Positions 15,488-23,679 of a DNA stretch of 26,593 nt are shown piece after piece. The DNA lies in the NCBI GenBank assembly GCA_041164825.1, contig JBEAOO010000127.1, positions 1 through 26,593 on the forward strand, read 5' to 3'. Below the pieces are notes generated by a model. It was given only the letters and a program-made list of their open reading frames with translations. It ran no database searches and was not told where the DNA came from. The translations under genes and the position numbers were made by a program. The stretch comes from JBEAOO01 sp041164825. GTDB taxonomy: Bacteria; Pseudomonadota; Gammaproteobacteria; Burkholderiales; Burkholderiaceae_C. Position 1 is the stretch's first letter, and each line of letters begins with the position of its first letter.

Positions 15488-16606
15488 ATGCCCGCTGCAG
15501 ACCGGCACCGCAGCGCAGCGGCCTCGCTGGCCGGGCTGTATGCCGCGCTGGTGGTGTATGCCAGCCTGTACCCCTTCAGCGGTTGGCGCTGGGCGGTGCG
15601 GCCGACGCTCGATTTTTTGAGCCTGCCCTGGCCCGCCTACTGGACCCCGTTTGACCTGATCGCCAACCTGCTGGGCTACGTGCCGCTGGGTGTGTTGCTG
15701 TTTGGCGCCTTGTTGCGCTCGGGTTGGCGGGTGGGGTGGGCGGCGCTGTTGGCGTTCTTGGGTGGCACGGCTTTGTCGTTCTCCTTGGAATGGGGGCAAA
15801 ACTTTTTGCCCATGCGCGTGCCGTCCAACATCGATCTGGCGCTCAACGCCGCCGGTACGGCGCTGGGCGTGGCGCTGGGGCAGGGGGTGCATCTGCTGGG
15901 TGGCGTGGTGCGCTGGCAGCGGCTGCGAGACCGCTGGTTTGTGCCGCGCAGCGGCGGCGGGCTGACGCTGCTTTTGCTCTGGCCGGTGGGTTTGTTGTTT
16001 CCCACGCCCGCGCCCTTGGCCCTGGGACCGGTGATCGAGCGCGCCCGCGACGGCCTGGCCGAGTGGTTGCTGGGCACGGCGGGCGAGGCCTGGCTGGCGC
16101 AGTGGTGGCCCGAATCGTTTGTGCTGGAGCCGCTGTCGCCGGCGGCTGAATTTGCCGCTACCTCGTTGGGCCTGATGGCGCCGTGCCTGCTGGCCTTCAG
16201 CGTGGCGCGGCCGGGGTGGCGCCGGCCTTTCATGGCGCTGGGCGCAGCCGCCCTTGGTTTTGTGGCCACCACCTTGTCCACGGTGCTCAACTTTGGCCCC
16301 GACCACGCCTTGGCTTGGCGCACGCCGGTGGCCTGGGGCGCGCTCGGCGCGGGCTTGATGCTGGCGGCCTTGCTGTCTTGGTTGCCGCGTCGGCTGACGG
16401 TGGGCCTGTGTCTGATGGTGATCACGGCGATGTTGGCCATCGTGGCGCAATTCCCCACCGACCCGTATTTCTCGCAGAGCCTGCAAGCTTGGGAGCAGGG
16501 GCGTTTCATCCGCTTTCACGGCGCGGCGCAGTGGGTGGGCTGGCTCTGGCCGTTTGCCACCTTGGCGTACTTGCTGGGGCGTTTTGGCGCCGACGACGCG
16601 GCTTGA
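15488..16606 (+). CDS. VanZ-like family membrane protein
   Basis: A 372-residue polytopic membrane protein starting 8 bp after the HemJ-like gene. The N-terminal ~140 residues match the VanZ-like domain: LYAALVVYASLYPFSGW, then PFDLIANLLGYVPLGVLLFG, a hydrophobic helix, FSLEWGQNFLPMRVPSNIDLALNAAGTALG. The second half has about five further helices without a motif I recognise. The family is named after the teicoplanin-resistance gene vanZ, but most chromosomal members have no known role and no resistance cluster is present here. Cotranscription with the upstream gene is likely. Confidence 0.88.
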   Translation: MPAADRHRSAAASLAGLYAALVVYASLYPFSGWRWAVRPTLDFLSLPWPAYWTPFDLIANLLGYVPLGVLLFGALLRSGWRVGWAALLAFLGGTALSFSLEWGQNFLPMRVPSNIDLALNAAGTALGVALGQGVHLLGGVVRWQRLRDRWFVPRSGGGLTLLLLWPVGLLFPTPAPLALGPVIERARDGLAEWLLGTAGEAWLAQWWPESFVLEPLSPAAEFAATSLGLMAPCLLAFSVARPGWRRPFMALGAAALGFVATTLSTVLNFGPDHALAWRTPVAWGALGAGLMLAALLSWLPRRLTVGLCLMVITAMLAIVAQFPTDPYFSQSLQAWEQGRFIRFHGAAQWVGWLWPFATLAYLLGRFGADDAA

Positions 16607-16642
16607 ACAGCCTTCTGGCACGGTGCGCTCGGGCGAGGTCCG

Positions 16643-16648
16643 TAAAAT
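16643..16648 (+). promoter_or_regulatory. -10-like hexamer 6 nt before the ferredoxin gene
   Basis: TAAAAT, spacer GCCGGA, then ATG at 16655. The layout matches that before ruvA, the HemJ-like gene and ptsI. Confidence 0.45.
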
Positions 16649-16654
16649 GCCGGA

Positions 16655-16981
16655 ATGAGCTATTACCAGCGCCACATTTTTTTCTGCCTCAACCAGCGCG
16701 ACAACGGTGAAGACGCCTGTGCCGCCCATGGCGCGCAAGCCGGTTTCGACCACTGCAAATCGCGGGTGAAGACCGAGAAGCTGGCCGGCCCGGGCGGCGT
16801 GCGCGTCAACAAAGCCGGCTGCTTGGACCGCTGCGCCGGTGGCCCGGTGGCCGTGGTCTACCCCGAAGCTGTTTGGTACACCTTTGTCGACAGCAGCGAC
16901 ATCGACGAGATCGTCGACTCGCACCTGAAAAACGGCAAGGTGGTGGAGCGCTTGTTGTTGCCCGCCAGCGTGGGCCGATGA
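16655..16981 (+). CDS. Thioredoxin-like [2Fe-2S] ferredoxin
   Basis: A 108-residue soluble protein. Its cysteines are C11 (FFCLNQR), C22, C34, C56 and C60 (KAGCLDRCAGGPVAVVYPE). The CxxxC pair near the middle followed by GPVAVVYPE is typical of the thioredoxin-fold [2Fe-2S] ferredoxins, also called (2Fe-2S)-binding NuoE-like proteins, where four of these Cys bind the cluster. It probably acts as a small electron carrier with an unknown partner. Its stop overlaps the hydrolase start (ATGA), coupling the two. A TAAAAT lies 6 nt before the ATG. Confidence 0.88.
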   Translation: MSYYQRHIFFCLNQRDNGEDACAAHGAQAGFDHCKSRVKTEKLAGPGGVRVNKAGCLDRCAGGPVAVVYPEAVWYTFVDSSDIDEIVDSHLKNGKVVERLLLPASVGR

Positions 16982-17595
16982 ACGCGCACACCGAAGCGGC
17001 CGTGGTGGCCGGCCCGGCGGGCGCCATTGAATGCGCCATCGACCACCCGGCAGGCACGCCCCGCGGCGTGGCCGTGGTGTGCCACCCGCACCCGCTGCAT
17101 GGCGGCACGATGACCAACAAGGTGGCACAAACGCTGGCGCGCGCGCTGGTGCAACTGGGCTACCGCACGGTGCGCTTCAACTTCCGCGGGGTCGGCGCCT
17201 CGGCCGGCAGCTGGGACGAAGGCCGCGGCGAGGTGGACGACGCACGCGCTGTCATCACGGCCCACCGCGCAGCGGGCGAGCCGCTGGTGCTGGCGGGCTT
17301 TTCGTTCGGTGGCTCGGTGGCATCGCGTGCTGCGGCCGCCGTGGCCGAGGCGGGCGCGCCGGTGCAGCGCCTGGTGCTGGTGGCGCCGGCGGTGATCAAC
17401 TTCCCGATGGCGGCCGTGCCCGACGACACGCTGCTGCTGCACGGCGAGACCGATGACGTGGTGCCGCTCTCGGCCGTGATGGACTGGGCCCGCCCCACGG
17501 CGCTGCCGATCACCGTGGTGCCGGGTGTGGGCCACTTCTTTCACGGCCAGTTGCCGCGCCTCAAGTCGCTGGTGCTGCAAGGGCTGGCTGGCTGA
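16978..17595 (+). CDS. Alpha/beta hydrolase (small cytoplasmic, dienelactone-hydrolase-like)
   Basis: A 205-residue hydrolase of the compact alpha/beta type. The nucleophile elbow is GFSFGG (Ser). The acid is likely in HGETDDVVP and the catalytic His in VPGVGHFFHG. The early motif VVCHPHPLHGGTMTNKV and FNFRGVGASAGSWDEG are typical of the YcjY/KANL3-Tex30-like serine hydrolases. The ATG at 16978 is used because it overlaps the ferredoxin stop by 4 bp and the N-terminus then has the expected length. The substrate is unknown. Confidence 0.88.
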   Translation: MNAHTEAAVVAGPAGAIECAIDHPAGTPRGVAVVCHPHPLHGGTMTNKVAQTLARALVQLGYRTVRFNFRGVGASAGSWDEGRGEVDDARAVITAHRAAGEPLVLAGFSFGGSVASRAAAAVAEAGAPVQRLVLVAPAVINFPMAAVPDDTLLLHGETDDVVPLSAVMDWARPTALPITVVPGVGHFFHGQLPRLKSLVLQGLAG

Positions 17596-17663
17596 ACCTT
17601 TTTCGCGGCGGGGCCTCTGTCTGGGCCCTGCGCATGTTTGTTTTTCCTTTGTCTGTGTCCCCC

Positions 17664-18812
17664 ATGAAACGACTCCTCAGCCTGGCGCTGGCCTTGTGCC
17701 TGGCCACCGCGGCATCTGCCCAAGCGCCGCAACCGCCCGAAATCGCGTCCAAGCACTTCCTGCTGCTCGACATGACCAGCAACCAGGTGCTGGCCGAACG
17801 CGATGCCGACACGCCCTCTGAGCCCGCCTCGCTCACCAAGCTGATGACGGCCTACGTGGTGTTCACCGCGCTGCGCGACAAAAAGGTCTCGCTGGAGCAG
17901 ACGCTGCCCGTCTCGACGCTGGCCTGGGCCGAGCGCAAGGGCGGCGGCTCGCTGATGTTCATCGACACCACGATGACGCCCAAGGTGGACGAGCTGCTGC
18001 GCGGGCTGATCGTGGTCTCGGGCAACGACGCCGCCGTGGCGCTGGCCGAAGGCGTGGGTGGCACGGTGGAGCAGTTTGTGGCCATGATGAACCGCCAAGC
18101 CCAAGCCTGGGGCCTGAAGAACACCAGCTTTCGCAACCCGACCGGCTTGACCGAAGCGGGCCACAAGAGCAGCGCGCGCGACCTGGCCATCATCGCCTCG
18201 CACATCATTCGCGACTTTCCCGAGTACTACCCGTACTACGCCACGCGCGAATACCGCTACAACAAGATCAACCAGCCCAACCGCAACCTGCTGCTGCGCC
18301 GCGACCCAACCGTGGACGGCATGAAAACCGGCTACACCGATGCGGCGGGTTATTGCCTGATCGCCTCGGCCCAGCGCGACTACCCCAACGGCAAGCGCCG
18401 CCTGCTGAGCGTGGTGATGAACACCGCCTCGATGGAAGCACGTGCCAACGAAAGCCAGAAGCTGCTGAACTGGGGCTACCAGGCGTTTGACGATGTGAAG
18501 CTGTTTGACGAAGGCAAGCCGCTGGCCACCGTGCCGGTGTGGAAGGGCAAGGCCGCCGAGGCCAAGCTGGGCACGCCCGGCGCCCTGGTGGTGAGCGTGC
18601 CGCACGGCGAGGGTGGCAAGCTGCAAACCCGCATCGAGCGCACCGATCCGCTGATCGCGCCGCTGACCGCCGGCCAGCGCGTGGGCACCATCAAGGTGAC
18701 CACCGCCAGCGGCACCGTGGTGACCGAGCTGCCCTTGACCGTGCTGGCTGCGGTGGAGCAGGCAGGCCTCTTCGGCCGGGCCTGGGACGCGCTGCGTCTG
18801 TGGATCCGCTGA
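17664..18812 (+). CDS. D-alanyl-D-alanine carboxypeptidase (PBP5/6 family, DacA/DacC-like)
   Basis: A 382-residue periplasmic penicillin-binding protein that removes the terminal D-Ala from peptidoglycan stem peptides. The signal peptide is MKRLLSLALALCLATAASAQA. The three serine-peptidase motifs are S56-LT-K59, S119-G120-N121 and K221-T222-G223. The C-terminal beta domain (~265-360) is followed by FGRAWDALRLWIR, an amphipathic anchor typical of the family. I start at ATG 17664 because it gives a clean signal peptide. The in-frame ATG at 17634 would add ten residues, and neither start has a clear ribosome site. It heads the ybeD-lipB-lipA run, as dacA does in E. coli. Confidence 0.95.
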   Translation: MKRLLSLALALCLATAASAQAPQPPEIASKHFLLLDMTSNQVLAERDADTPSEPASLTKLMTAYVVFTALRDKKVSLEQTLPVSTLAWAERKGGGSLMFIDTTMTPKVDELLRGLIVVSGNDAAVALAEGVGGTVEQFVAMMNRQAQAWGLKNTSFRNPTGLTEAGHKSSARDLAIIASHIIRDFPEYYPYYATREYRYNKINQPNRNLLLRRDPTVDGMKTGYTDAAGYCLIASAQRDYPNGKRRLLSVVMNTASMEARANESQKLLNWGYQAFDDVKLFDEGKPLATVPVWKGKAAEAKLGTPGALVVSVPHGEGGKLQTRIERTDPLIAPLTAGQRVGTIKVTTASGTVVTELPLTVLAAVEQAGLFGRAWDALRLWIR

Positions 18813-18840
18813 TCGCTCGACTGCATTGAAAGGACGCACC

Positions 18841-19116
18841 GTGGCCGACATCCCGCCCGAACAATCCCTGATCGAATACCCCTCGCAGTTCCCCATCAAG
18901 GTGATGGGCAAGAACGTGGAGGGTTTCGCCGACGCCATGGTTCACGTGGCCCGGCAGTTTGACCCGTCATTTGACGCCACCAACCTGGAGCCGCACCCCA
19001 GCAAGGGCGGCAACTACCTCGGCATCACGCTGACCATCACCGCCACCAGCCGCGAGCAGCTCGACGAGATGTACCGCACGCTGAGCACGCACCCGATGGT
19101 CAAGATCGTGCTCTGA
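18841..19116 (+). CDS. ybeD: YbeD/DUF493 family protein (UPF0250)
   Basis: A 91-residue protein with a ferredoxin-like ACT-type fold. It starts at GTG 18841, with AAAGGA at 18829-18834 giving a good ribosome site. The sequence SLIEYPSQFPIKVMG at the N-terminus and SKGGNYLGITLTITATSREQLDEMYR are diagnostic of YbeD. It sits between the carboxypeptidase and lipB, the same order as in enterobacteria. Its exact role is unknown, and a link to lipoate metabolism is suggested only by context. The stop is 4 bp before the lipB start. Confidence 0.93.
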   Translation: MADIPPEQSLIEYPSQFPIKVMGKNVEGFADAMVHVARQFDPSFDATNLEPHPSKGGNYLGITLTITATSREQLDEMYRTLSTHPMVKIVL

Positions 19117-19120
19117 GCCC

Positions 19121-19831
19121 GTGAGCAGCGTCGCCCAGCCCCCCCTCATCAAGTCGCTCGGTCGCATCGTTGGCGCAGAGACGCATGTGGCCATGGGGGC
19201 CTTCACCGAGGCCCGCACGGCCGACACGCCCGACGAGATCTGGCTGTGCGAGCACCTGCCCGTCTACACCCAAGGCATCGCCGGCAAGGCCGACCATGTG
19301 CTGAACCCGGCCGGCATCCCGGTGCTGGCCACCAACCGCGGCGGGCAGGTGACCTTCCACGGCCCGGGGCAGGTGGTGGCCTACCCGCTGATCGACCTGC
19401 GGCGCCTGGGCATTTACGTCAAAGAATACGTCTACCGCATCGAGCAGGCTGTGCTCAAAACGCTCGAAGCCTTTGACGTGACCGGCCACCGTGTGCCTGG
19501 TGCGCCCGGCATTTACGTGCGTATGGACGACCCCCGCGGCCACGCGCGGCTCGACGCCCGCAGCCCGGCCGAGCAGCATGCAGACCCCTTGATCGACCCG
19601 TTTTTGGGCCTCGGCAAGATCGCAGCCCTGGGCGTGAAAGTGAGCCAGCACTGCACTTACCACGGTGTGGCACTCAACGTGGCCATGGACCTGAGCCCCT
19701 TCGATGGCATCAACCCCTGCGGGTATGCCGGGCTGCGCACGGTCGACTTGGCTACACTCGGCGTCCCCGCCGATTGGGACACCGTGGCGCCGGTGCTGGG
19801 CCACAAGTTGGCCAGCTACTTGACGCCCTGA
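19121..19831 (+). CDS. lipB: Octanoyl-[ACP]:protein N-octanoyltransferase
   Basis: A 236-residue enzyme that moves octanoate from acyl carrier protein to lipoyl domains. It starts at GTG 19121. The signature RGGQVTFHGPGQ is at 73-84. The conserved catalytic Lys lies in GKIAALGVKVSQHCTYHGVALNV and the catalytic Cys in INPCGYAGLRTV. Compared with E. coli LipB there are about 25-30 extra residues just before that Lys motif (VRMDDPRGHARLDARSPAEQ onward), which looks like a surface insertion. It is followed 52 bp later by lipA, which completes the pathway. Confidence 0.96.
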   Translation: MSSVAQPPLIKSLGRIVGAETHVAMGAFTEARTADTPDEIWLCEHLPVYTQGIAGKADHVLNPAGIPVLATNRGGQVTFHGPGQVVAYPLIDLRRLGIYVKEYVYRIEQAVLKTLEAFDVTGHRVPGAPGIYVRMDDPRGHARLDARSPAEQHADPLIDPFLGLGKIAALGVKVSQHCTYHGVALNVAMDLSPFDGINPCGYAGLRTVDLATLGVPADWDTVAPVLGHKLASYLTP

Positions 19832-19883
19832 ACCCCGCGCCGGCGCGCGCTTTGCGCCCTGAACATTCGCCAGAAAGCCCGCC

Positions 19884-20876
19884 ATGTCTTCCGACAACGT
19901 CACCCGCCAAGCCCAGGACGCCGCCAATTACGACGCGACCGCCAAACAAAAGGCCCAGGCCAAGACAGCGCGCATTCCCATCAAGGTGGTGCCGGCAGAG
20001 GTGCTGAAAAAGCCGGACTGGATCCGCGTCAAGGCGGGTTCGCCGACCACGCGCTTCTACGAGATCAAGGACATCCTGCGCGAGCAGAAGTTGCACACCG
20101 TGTGCGAAGAGGCCTCGTGCCCCAACATCGGTGAGTGCTTCGGCCAGGGCACGGCCACCTTCATGATCATGGGCGACAAGTGCACCCGCCGTTGCCCGTT
20201 CTGCGATGTGGGCCACGGCCGCCCCGACCCGCTGGACGCCGAGGAGCCGCTGAAGCTCGCGCAAACCATTGCCAAGCTCAAGCTCAAGTACGTGGTGATC
20301 ACCAGCGTCGATCGCGACGACCTGCGCGACGGCGGTGCCGGTCACTTCGTCGATTGCATTCGCCACATCCGCGAGCTGTCGCCCGCCACCCGCATCGAGG
20401 TGCTGGTGCCCGACTTCCGCGGTCGCGACGACCGGGCGCTGGAGATCCTGAAGGCCGCGCCGCCCGATGTGATGAACCACAACCTGGAAACCGCGCCGCG
20501 CCTGTACAAGGAAGCGCGCCCGGGCTCGGACTACCAGTTCAGCCTCAACTTGCTGAAGAAGTTCAAAGCGCTGCATCCCGATGTGCCGACCAAGAGCGGC
20601 ATCATGGTGGGCCTGGGCGAGACCGACGAAGAGATTCTGCAGGTGATGCGCGACATGCGTGCCCACGGCATCGACATGCTGACCATCGGGCAATATCTGG
20701 CACCGAGCGGCCACCACCTGCCGGTGCGCCGCTATGTGCACCCGGACACCTTCAAGATGTTTGAGGCCGAGGCCAAGGCGATGGGCTTCACCCACGCCGC
20801 CGTGGGCGCGATGGTGCGCTCGTCGTATCACGCCGATCAGCAGGCAGCTCATGCGGGTGTGAGCGACGCGGTCTGA
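19884..20876 (+). CDS. lipA: Lipoyl synthase (radical SAM)
   Basis: A 330-residue radical-SAM enzyme inserting two sulfur atoms into octanoyl-lysine. The auxiliary cluster cysteines are C74, C79 and C85 (VCEEASCPNIGEC). The radical-SAM cluster cysteines are C100, C104 and C107 (CTRRCPFC). The C-terminal RSSYHADQQA carries the Ser that completes auxiliary cluster binding. Length and motif order are standard. AGAAAG about 8 nt before ATG 19884 is a reasonable ribosome site. It is the last gene of the operon and is followed by a GC-rich hairpin. Confidence 0.98.
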   Translation: MSSDNVTRQAQDAANYDATAKQKAQAKTARIPIKVVPAEVLKKPDWIRVKAGSPTTRFYEIKDILREQKLHTVCEEASCPNIGECFGQGTATFMIMGDKCTRRCPFCDVGHGRPDPLDAEEPLKLAQTIAKLKLKYVVITSVDRDDLRDGGAGHFVDCIRHIRELSPATRIEVLVPDFRGRDDRALEILKAAPPDVMNHNLETAPRLYKEARPGSDYQFSLNLLKKFKALHPDVPTKSGIMVGLGETDEEILQVMRDMRAHGIDMLTIGQYLAPSGHHLPVRRYVHPDTFKMFEAEAKAMGFTHAAVGAMVRSSYHADQQAAHAGVSDAV

Positions 20877-20905
20877 GTGGCTGTGGGTCGTTGAAGTTGA
20901 ATGTT

Positions 20906-20925
20906 GCGGGGCCTGCGGGCCCCGC
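20906..20925. terminator. GC hairpin between convergent lipA and the thioredoxin gene
   Basis: GCGGGGCC and GGCCCCGC form a perfect 8-bp stem with loop TGCG in the 99-bp convergent gap. There is no T run on either side, so it is at best a weak or protein-assisted bidirectional terminator. Confidence 0.4.
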
Positions 20926-20975
20926 GCTGCATGTTGGCGAGGCGCTCAGGTCGAGCGTGCGCCGGGTCAGGCCAA

Positions 20976-21485
20976 TCAGGCCTGCTTGAGCAGTGTGTCG
21001 AGCAAGATGTGCAGCTGCGCGAAGTCGGGGGCGCCGACGTAGCGCTTGACGATGTTGCCCTGCTTGTCGATCACGAAGGTGGTGGGCGTGAGCCGCACTT
21101 CGCCGAACTGCTTGGCGATCTCGCCCGTGTTGTCGATGGCCACGCCGAACGGCAGCTTGCGCGTCTCGGCAAAGTTGGCCACGTACACCGGCGGGTCATA
21201 GCTCATGGCCACGGCCACGGTCTCGAAACCACGGCCTTTGAATTTTTCGTAGGTGGCCATCACCTCGGGCATCTCGTGCACGCAGGTGGTGCAACTGGTG
21301 GCCCAGAAGTTCACCAGCACGACCTTGCCTTTGAGCTGCTCGGTGCTGGTCTTGCTGCCATCGAGCAAGGTGTATGCGACTTGTGGCGCAGCCTCGCCTT
21401 TCGGTGTGGCACCGAACATGAAGTAGCCGCCCACGCCGATGGCCAGGGTGGCTGCCAATGCGGCAAGATGGCGTTTTGTGGTCAT
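20976..21485 (-). CDS. TlpA-like membrane-anchored thioredoxin-fold protein
   Basis: A 169-residue protein with an N-terminal hydrophobic helix (LAALAATLAIGVGGYFMFG) serving as signal or anchor, then a periplasmic AhpC/TSA or TlpA-like domain. The redox motif is C65-T-T-C68 in VNFWATSCTTCVHEMPE, and the cis-Pro loop is VRLTPTTFVID. It probably reduces or exchanges disulfides outside the cytoplasm, for instance in cytochrome biogenesis, although no partner gene is nearby. The start is only 14 bp from the divergent DUF4197 start. Confidence 0.9.
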   Translation of the reverse strand: MTTKRHLAALAATLAIGVGGYFMFGATPKGEAAPQVAYTLLDGSKTSTEQLKGKVVLVNFWATSCTTCVHEMPEVMATYEKFKGRGFETVAVAMSYDPPVYVANFAETRKLPFGVAIDNTGEIAKQFGEVRLTPTTFVIDKQGNIVKRYVGAPDFAQLHILLDTLLKQA

Positions 21486-21499
21486 GGGAGCAGTTCCAG

Positions 21500-22192
21500 A
21501 TGAAGCGTCGACAGTTTACGGCAGGGCTTGGTGTGGCGGTGGTCGCGCCCTTGATGGGGGGCCATGTCCCGGCGCATGCCGCAGTGGCCCAGGCCGATGC
21601 GGCGGCCGGCATTCGCGCCGCGTTGACCCGCGGTGCGGAGTCAGCGGTCGGTTTGCTGGGCGCCCCCGATGGATTCCTGGGCAACCCGAAAGTTCGCATT
21701 CCTTTGCCGGGCGTGCTGAAAAACGCGGCGAAGCTGTTGAAGGCCACCGGTCAGCAGCAGCGCTTGGACGATCTGGAAACCGCGATGAACCGGGCCGCTG
21801 AAGCCGCTGTGCCCGAAGCGCGCACCCTGCTGGTGGCCGCCGTGCGCAACATGAGCGTGGCCGATGCCAAGCAGGTGATCACCGGGGGAGATGACGCTGC
21901 CACCCAATTTTTTGCGCGTCAGACGCGCACACCGCTGGCGGCGAAGTTCCTGCCCATCGTCACCAAGGCCACCGAGCAGGTGGCGCTGGCCGACAAGTAC
22001 AACGCAGTCGCGGGCAAGGCCGCGGGCTTGGGGCTCATCAAGGGCCAGGACGCCAACATCCAGCAGTACGTGACTGAGCGTGCGCTGGACGGGCTGTTTG
22101 CGATGATTGGCGAAGAAGAGCGCCGCATCCGCCAAGACCCGGTGGGCACCGGGAGCGCCATTTTGAAGAAGGTGTTTGGCGGCCTGAAGTGA
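21500..22192 (+). CDS. DUF4197 exported protein with Tat-like signal
   Basis: A 230-residue protein of unknown function. The N-terminus MKRRQFTAGLGVAVVAPLMG has twin arginines before a hydrophobic stretch and an AHA-A cleavage site, so export is likely and Tat export is possible. The body matches DUF4197: ALTRGAESAVGLLGAPDGFL, then IPLPG, EAAVPEARTLL, VADAKQVI and GLFAMIGEEERRIRQDP. ATG 21500 is chosen because GGGAG at 21486-21490 is a good ribosome site; the upstream in-frame ATG at 21458 falls inside the divergent gene. It is mostly helical. Its role is unknown. Confidence 0.88.
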   Translation: MKRRQFTAGLGVAVVAPLMGGHVPAHAAVAQADAAAGIRAALTRGAESAVGLLGAPDGFLGNPKVRIPLPGVLKNAAKLLKATGQQQRLDDLETAMNRAAEAAVPEARTLLVAAVRNMSVADAKQVITGGDDAATQFFARQTRTPLAAKFLPIVTKATEQVALADKYNAVAGKAAGLGLIKGQDANIQQYVTERALDGLFAMIGEEERRIRQDPVGTGSAILKKVFGGLK

Positions 22193-22249
22193 GCCTGCCG
22201 GTTGGCCTGGGTGGCGCGCCAGCCGGCGCACCCGGTGTCGCCCAGCCGC

Positions 22250-23389
22250 TCAGATCATCTTGGAAAGCTCAAAGATCAGCACCGAGGGCAAGGTGCCTTC
22301 GATGACATCGCGGCCAATGCGGGCCATGCTCTTGCCGTCAAAGCCCGACATTTCGAAATCTCGGCCCTCTTCGATGATTTCGATGAACACCGTGCCCGGT
22401 GCTTTCTCGACCAGCTTTTCGCGCCATTTGCGGAAGCGCTCGCCGGTGAGGATGCCTTCCACGATGATGGCGTCGGGCTGGCTGTCTTCGCAAAACGCGG
22501 CGGCGTCGTCCACCGAGCCGACGATGTCGACCGTGAGCCCCATGCTCTGGATGGCGTCGCGCACCCGCACGCGCATGTCGCGGCGCGACGCGACCACCAG
22601 CACCTGGTGCCCCTCCAGCGGGCGCGAGTGGCCGGAGCTCGGAGCGCCCTGGTCGAAGTCCAGGCTGGTCAGACCCTCCACCTGCTCGTGCACGGTGCGC
22701 GGGAACTCCAGCGTCAGCGTGGTTTCCGAGGCGTCAACCTCGCGGGTGACCACCACGCCCATGTGGCCTGCGGTGAGGTCGAGCAAGCGCCAGCTGAGTG
22801 AGTCCAGCGCGGACGTGGCGGCTGTTTCCGTTCGGGCGCCCGGCGGGAGTTCGTCGGCCGGGCGGTGCGCAAAGCGGCATGTCAGCAGGGCGTTCACGGG
22901 CCAGGTTTTCAACGCGATGCGCCATTCCACCGGCGACCGGGCCTGCCGCGCCGCCCAGTCGAGGGCGGTGTCGATGAGGCCAAACATCAAGGACGGATCG
23001 ACGATCACTTCGATCGGTTGGGTGCTGGCCTTGAGGCTCATGCCGAGCGAGGCCGGGTCGTCACCGCGCTGTTGCAGCGCTGACTTGACGTGATCGGCCA
23101 GGGAAAGCCGCTCGTACGACTGGCGCATGCGGCCTGTGGCCAGGCGCACCAGTTGTTGCGCGACCATCCCGGTTTGGCGGGCTTGCGCGATGTCTTGGCG
23201 CAGCGCCCGCAGGCCGGCGCGGTCGATGTGGCCTTCGCGTTCGAGGGTGGTGGCGCGGTCGAGGGCCGCGGTGAGCGGCCCGGCGATGTCCATGCCGAGG
23301 GCCGCCACCAAGTCTTGCCACCATTCGGTGCTCTTGGGTGTGATGGTGGCGGGCTTGGTGTCGATGGGGAGGGCGGTGAGGTCTGACAT
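22250..23389 (-). CDS. Degenerate histidine kinase-receiver protein (pseudo-signalling protein)
   Basis: A protein of 379 residues from ATG 23389. The first ~100 residues resemble a kinase dimerisation helix pair, but the H-box reads GMDIAGPLTAAL, with Met33 in place of the phospho-His. The ATPase-like region (~125-232) lacks the N-box Asn (TALDWA at 141-146) and has no recognisable G-boxes. The C-terminal ~115 residues resemble a receiver (HQVLVVASRRDMRVRVRDAI), with AS in place of the acidic pair and Glu311 in place of the phospho-Asp (DAIIVEGIL). It therefore probably binds partners instead of transferring phosphate. In-frame codons upstream to 23560 are possible but low-complexity. I know of no named family for it. 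Confidence 0.7.
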   Translation of the reverse strand: MSDLTALPIDTKPATITPKSTEWWQDLVAALGMDIAGPLTAALDRATTLEREGHIDRAGLRALRQDIAQARQTGMVAQQLVRLATGRMRQSYERLSLADHVKSALQQRGDDPASLGMSLKASTQPIEVIVDPSLMFGLIDTALDWAARQARSPVEWRIALKTWPVNALLTCRFAHRPADELPPGARTETAATSALDSLSWRLLDLTAGHMGVVVTREVDASETTLTLEFPRTVHEQVEGLTSLDFDQGAPSSGHSRPLEGHQVLVVASRRDMRVRVRDAIQSMGLTVDIVGSVDDAAAFCEDSQPDAIIVEGILTGERFRKWREKLVEKAPGTVFIEIIEEGRDFEMSGFDGKSMARIGRDVIEGTLPSVLIFELSKMI

Positions 23390-23667
23390 GTCCGAATCAA
23401 AAATCTGGGTGCCGACAGGCTCCTGGGAGCGCGCCCTGGGCCGAGTGGGCTGTTGCGCCGGCACGGCCCCAAGTGTGACGCGGAAGGGGGGCTTGACTTC
23501 GAGATCGGGCCTGAGGACCCTCTGAACTAGGGGGGGGCAGGTGCGGCGGCGCGTGGCCATGCGTCAGATGTTGCGTGACAAATTGCCGAATCTCGCGGTC
23601 GAATGCCGGGGGTAGCGCCCAGCCTTCCCCAGGCACATCATGCAGCGGTGGGACGGGGTGCCGAACC

Positions 23668-23673
23668 GATAAT
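23668..23673 (+). promoter_or_regulatory. -10-like hexamer 6 nt before the lipoprotein gene
   Basis: GATAAT, spacer GGATTC, then ATG at 23680. The rest of the 290-bp divergent gap (23390-23679) contains an 8-G run near 23530 and no gene that I can support. Confidence 0.45.
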
Positions 23674-23679
23674 GGATTC

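Noticed and set aside
15338..17128. A 596-codon antisense frame over the VanZ-like and ferredoxin genes
   Set aside because: Extremely Gln/Arg/His/Pro-rich, spans three genes, no recognisable domain.
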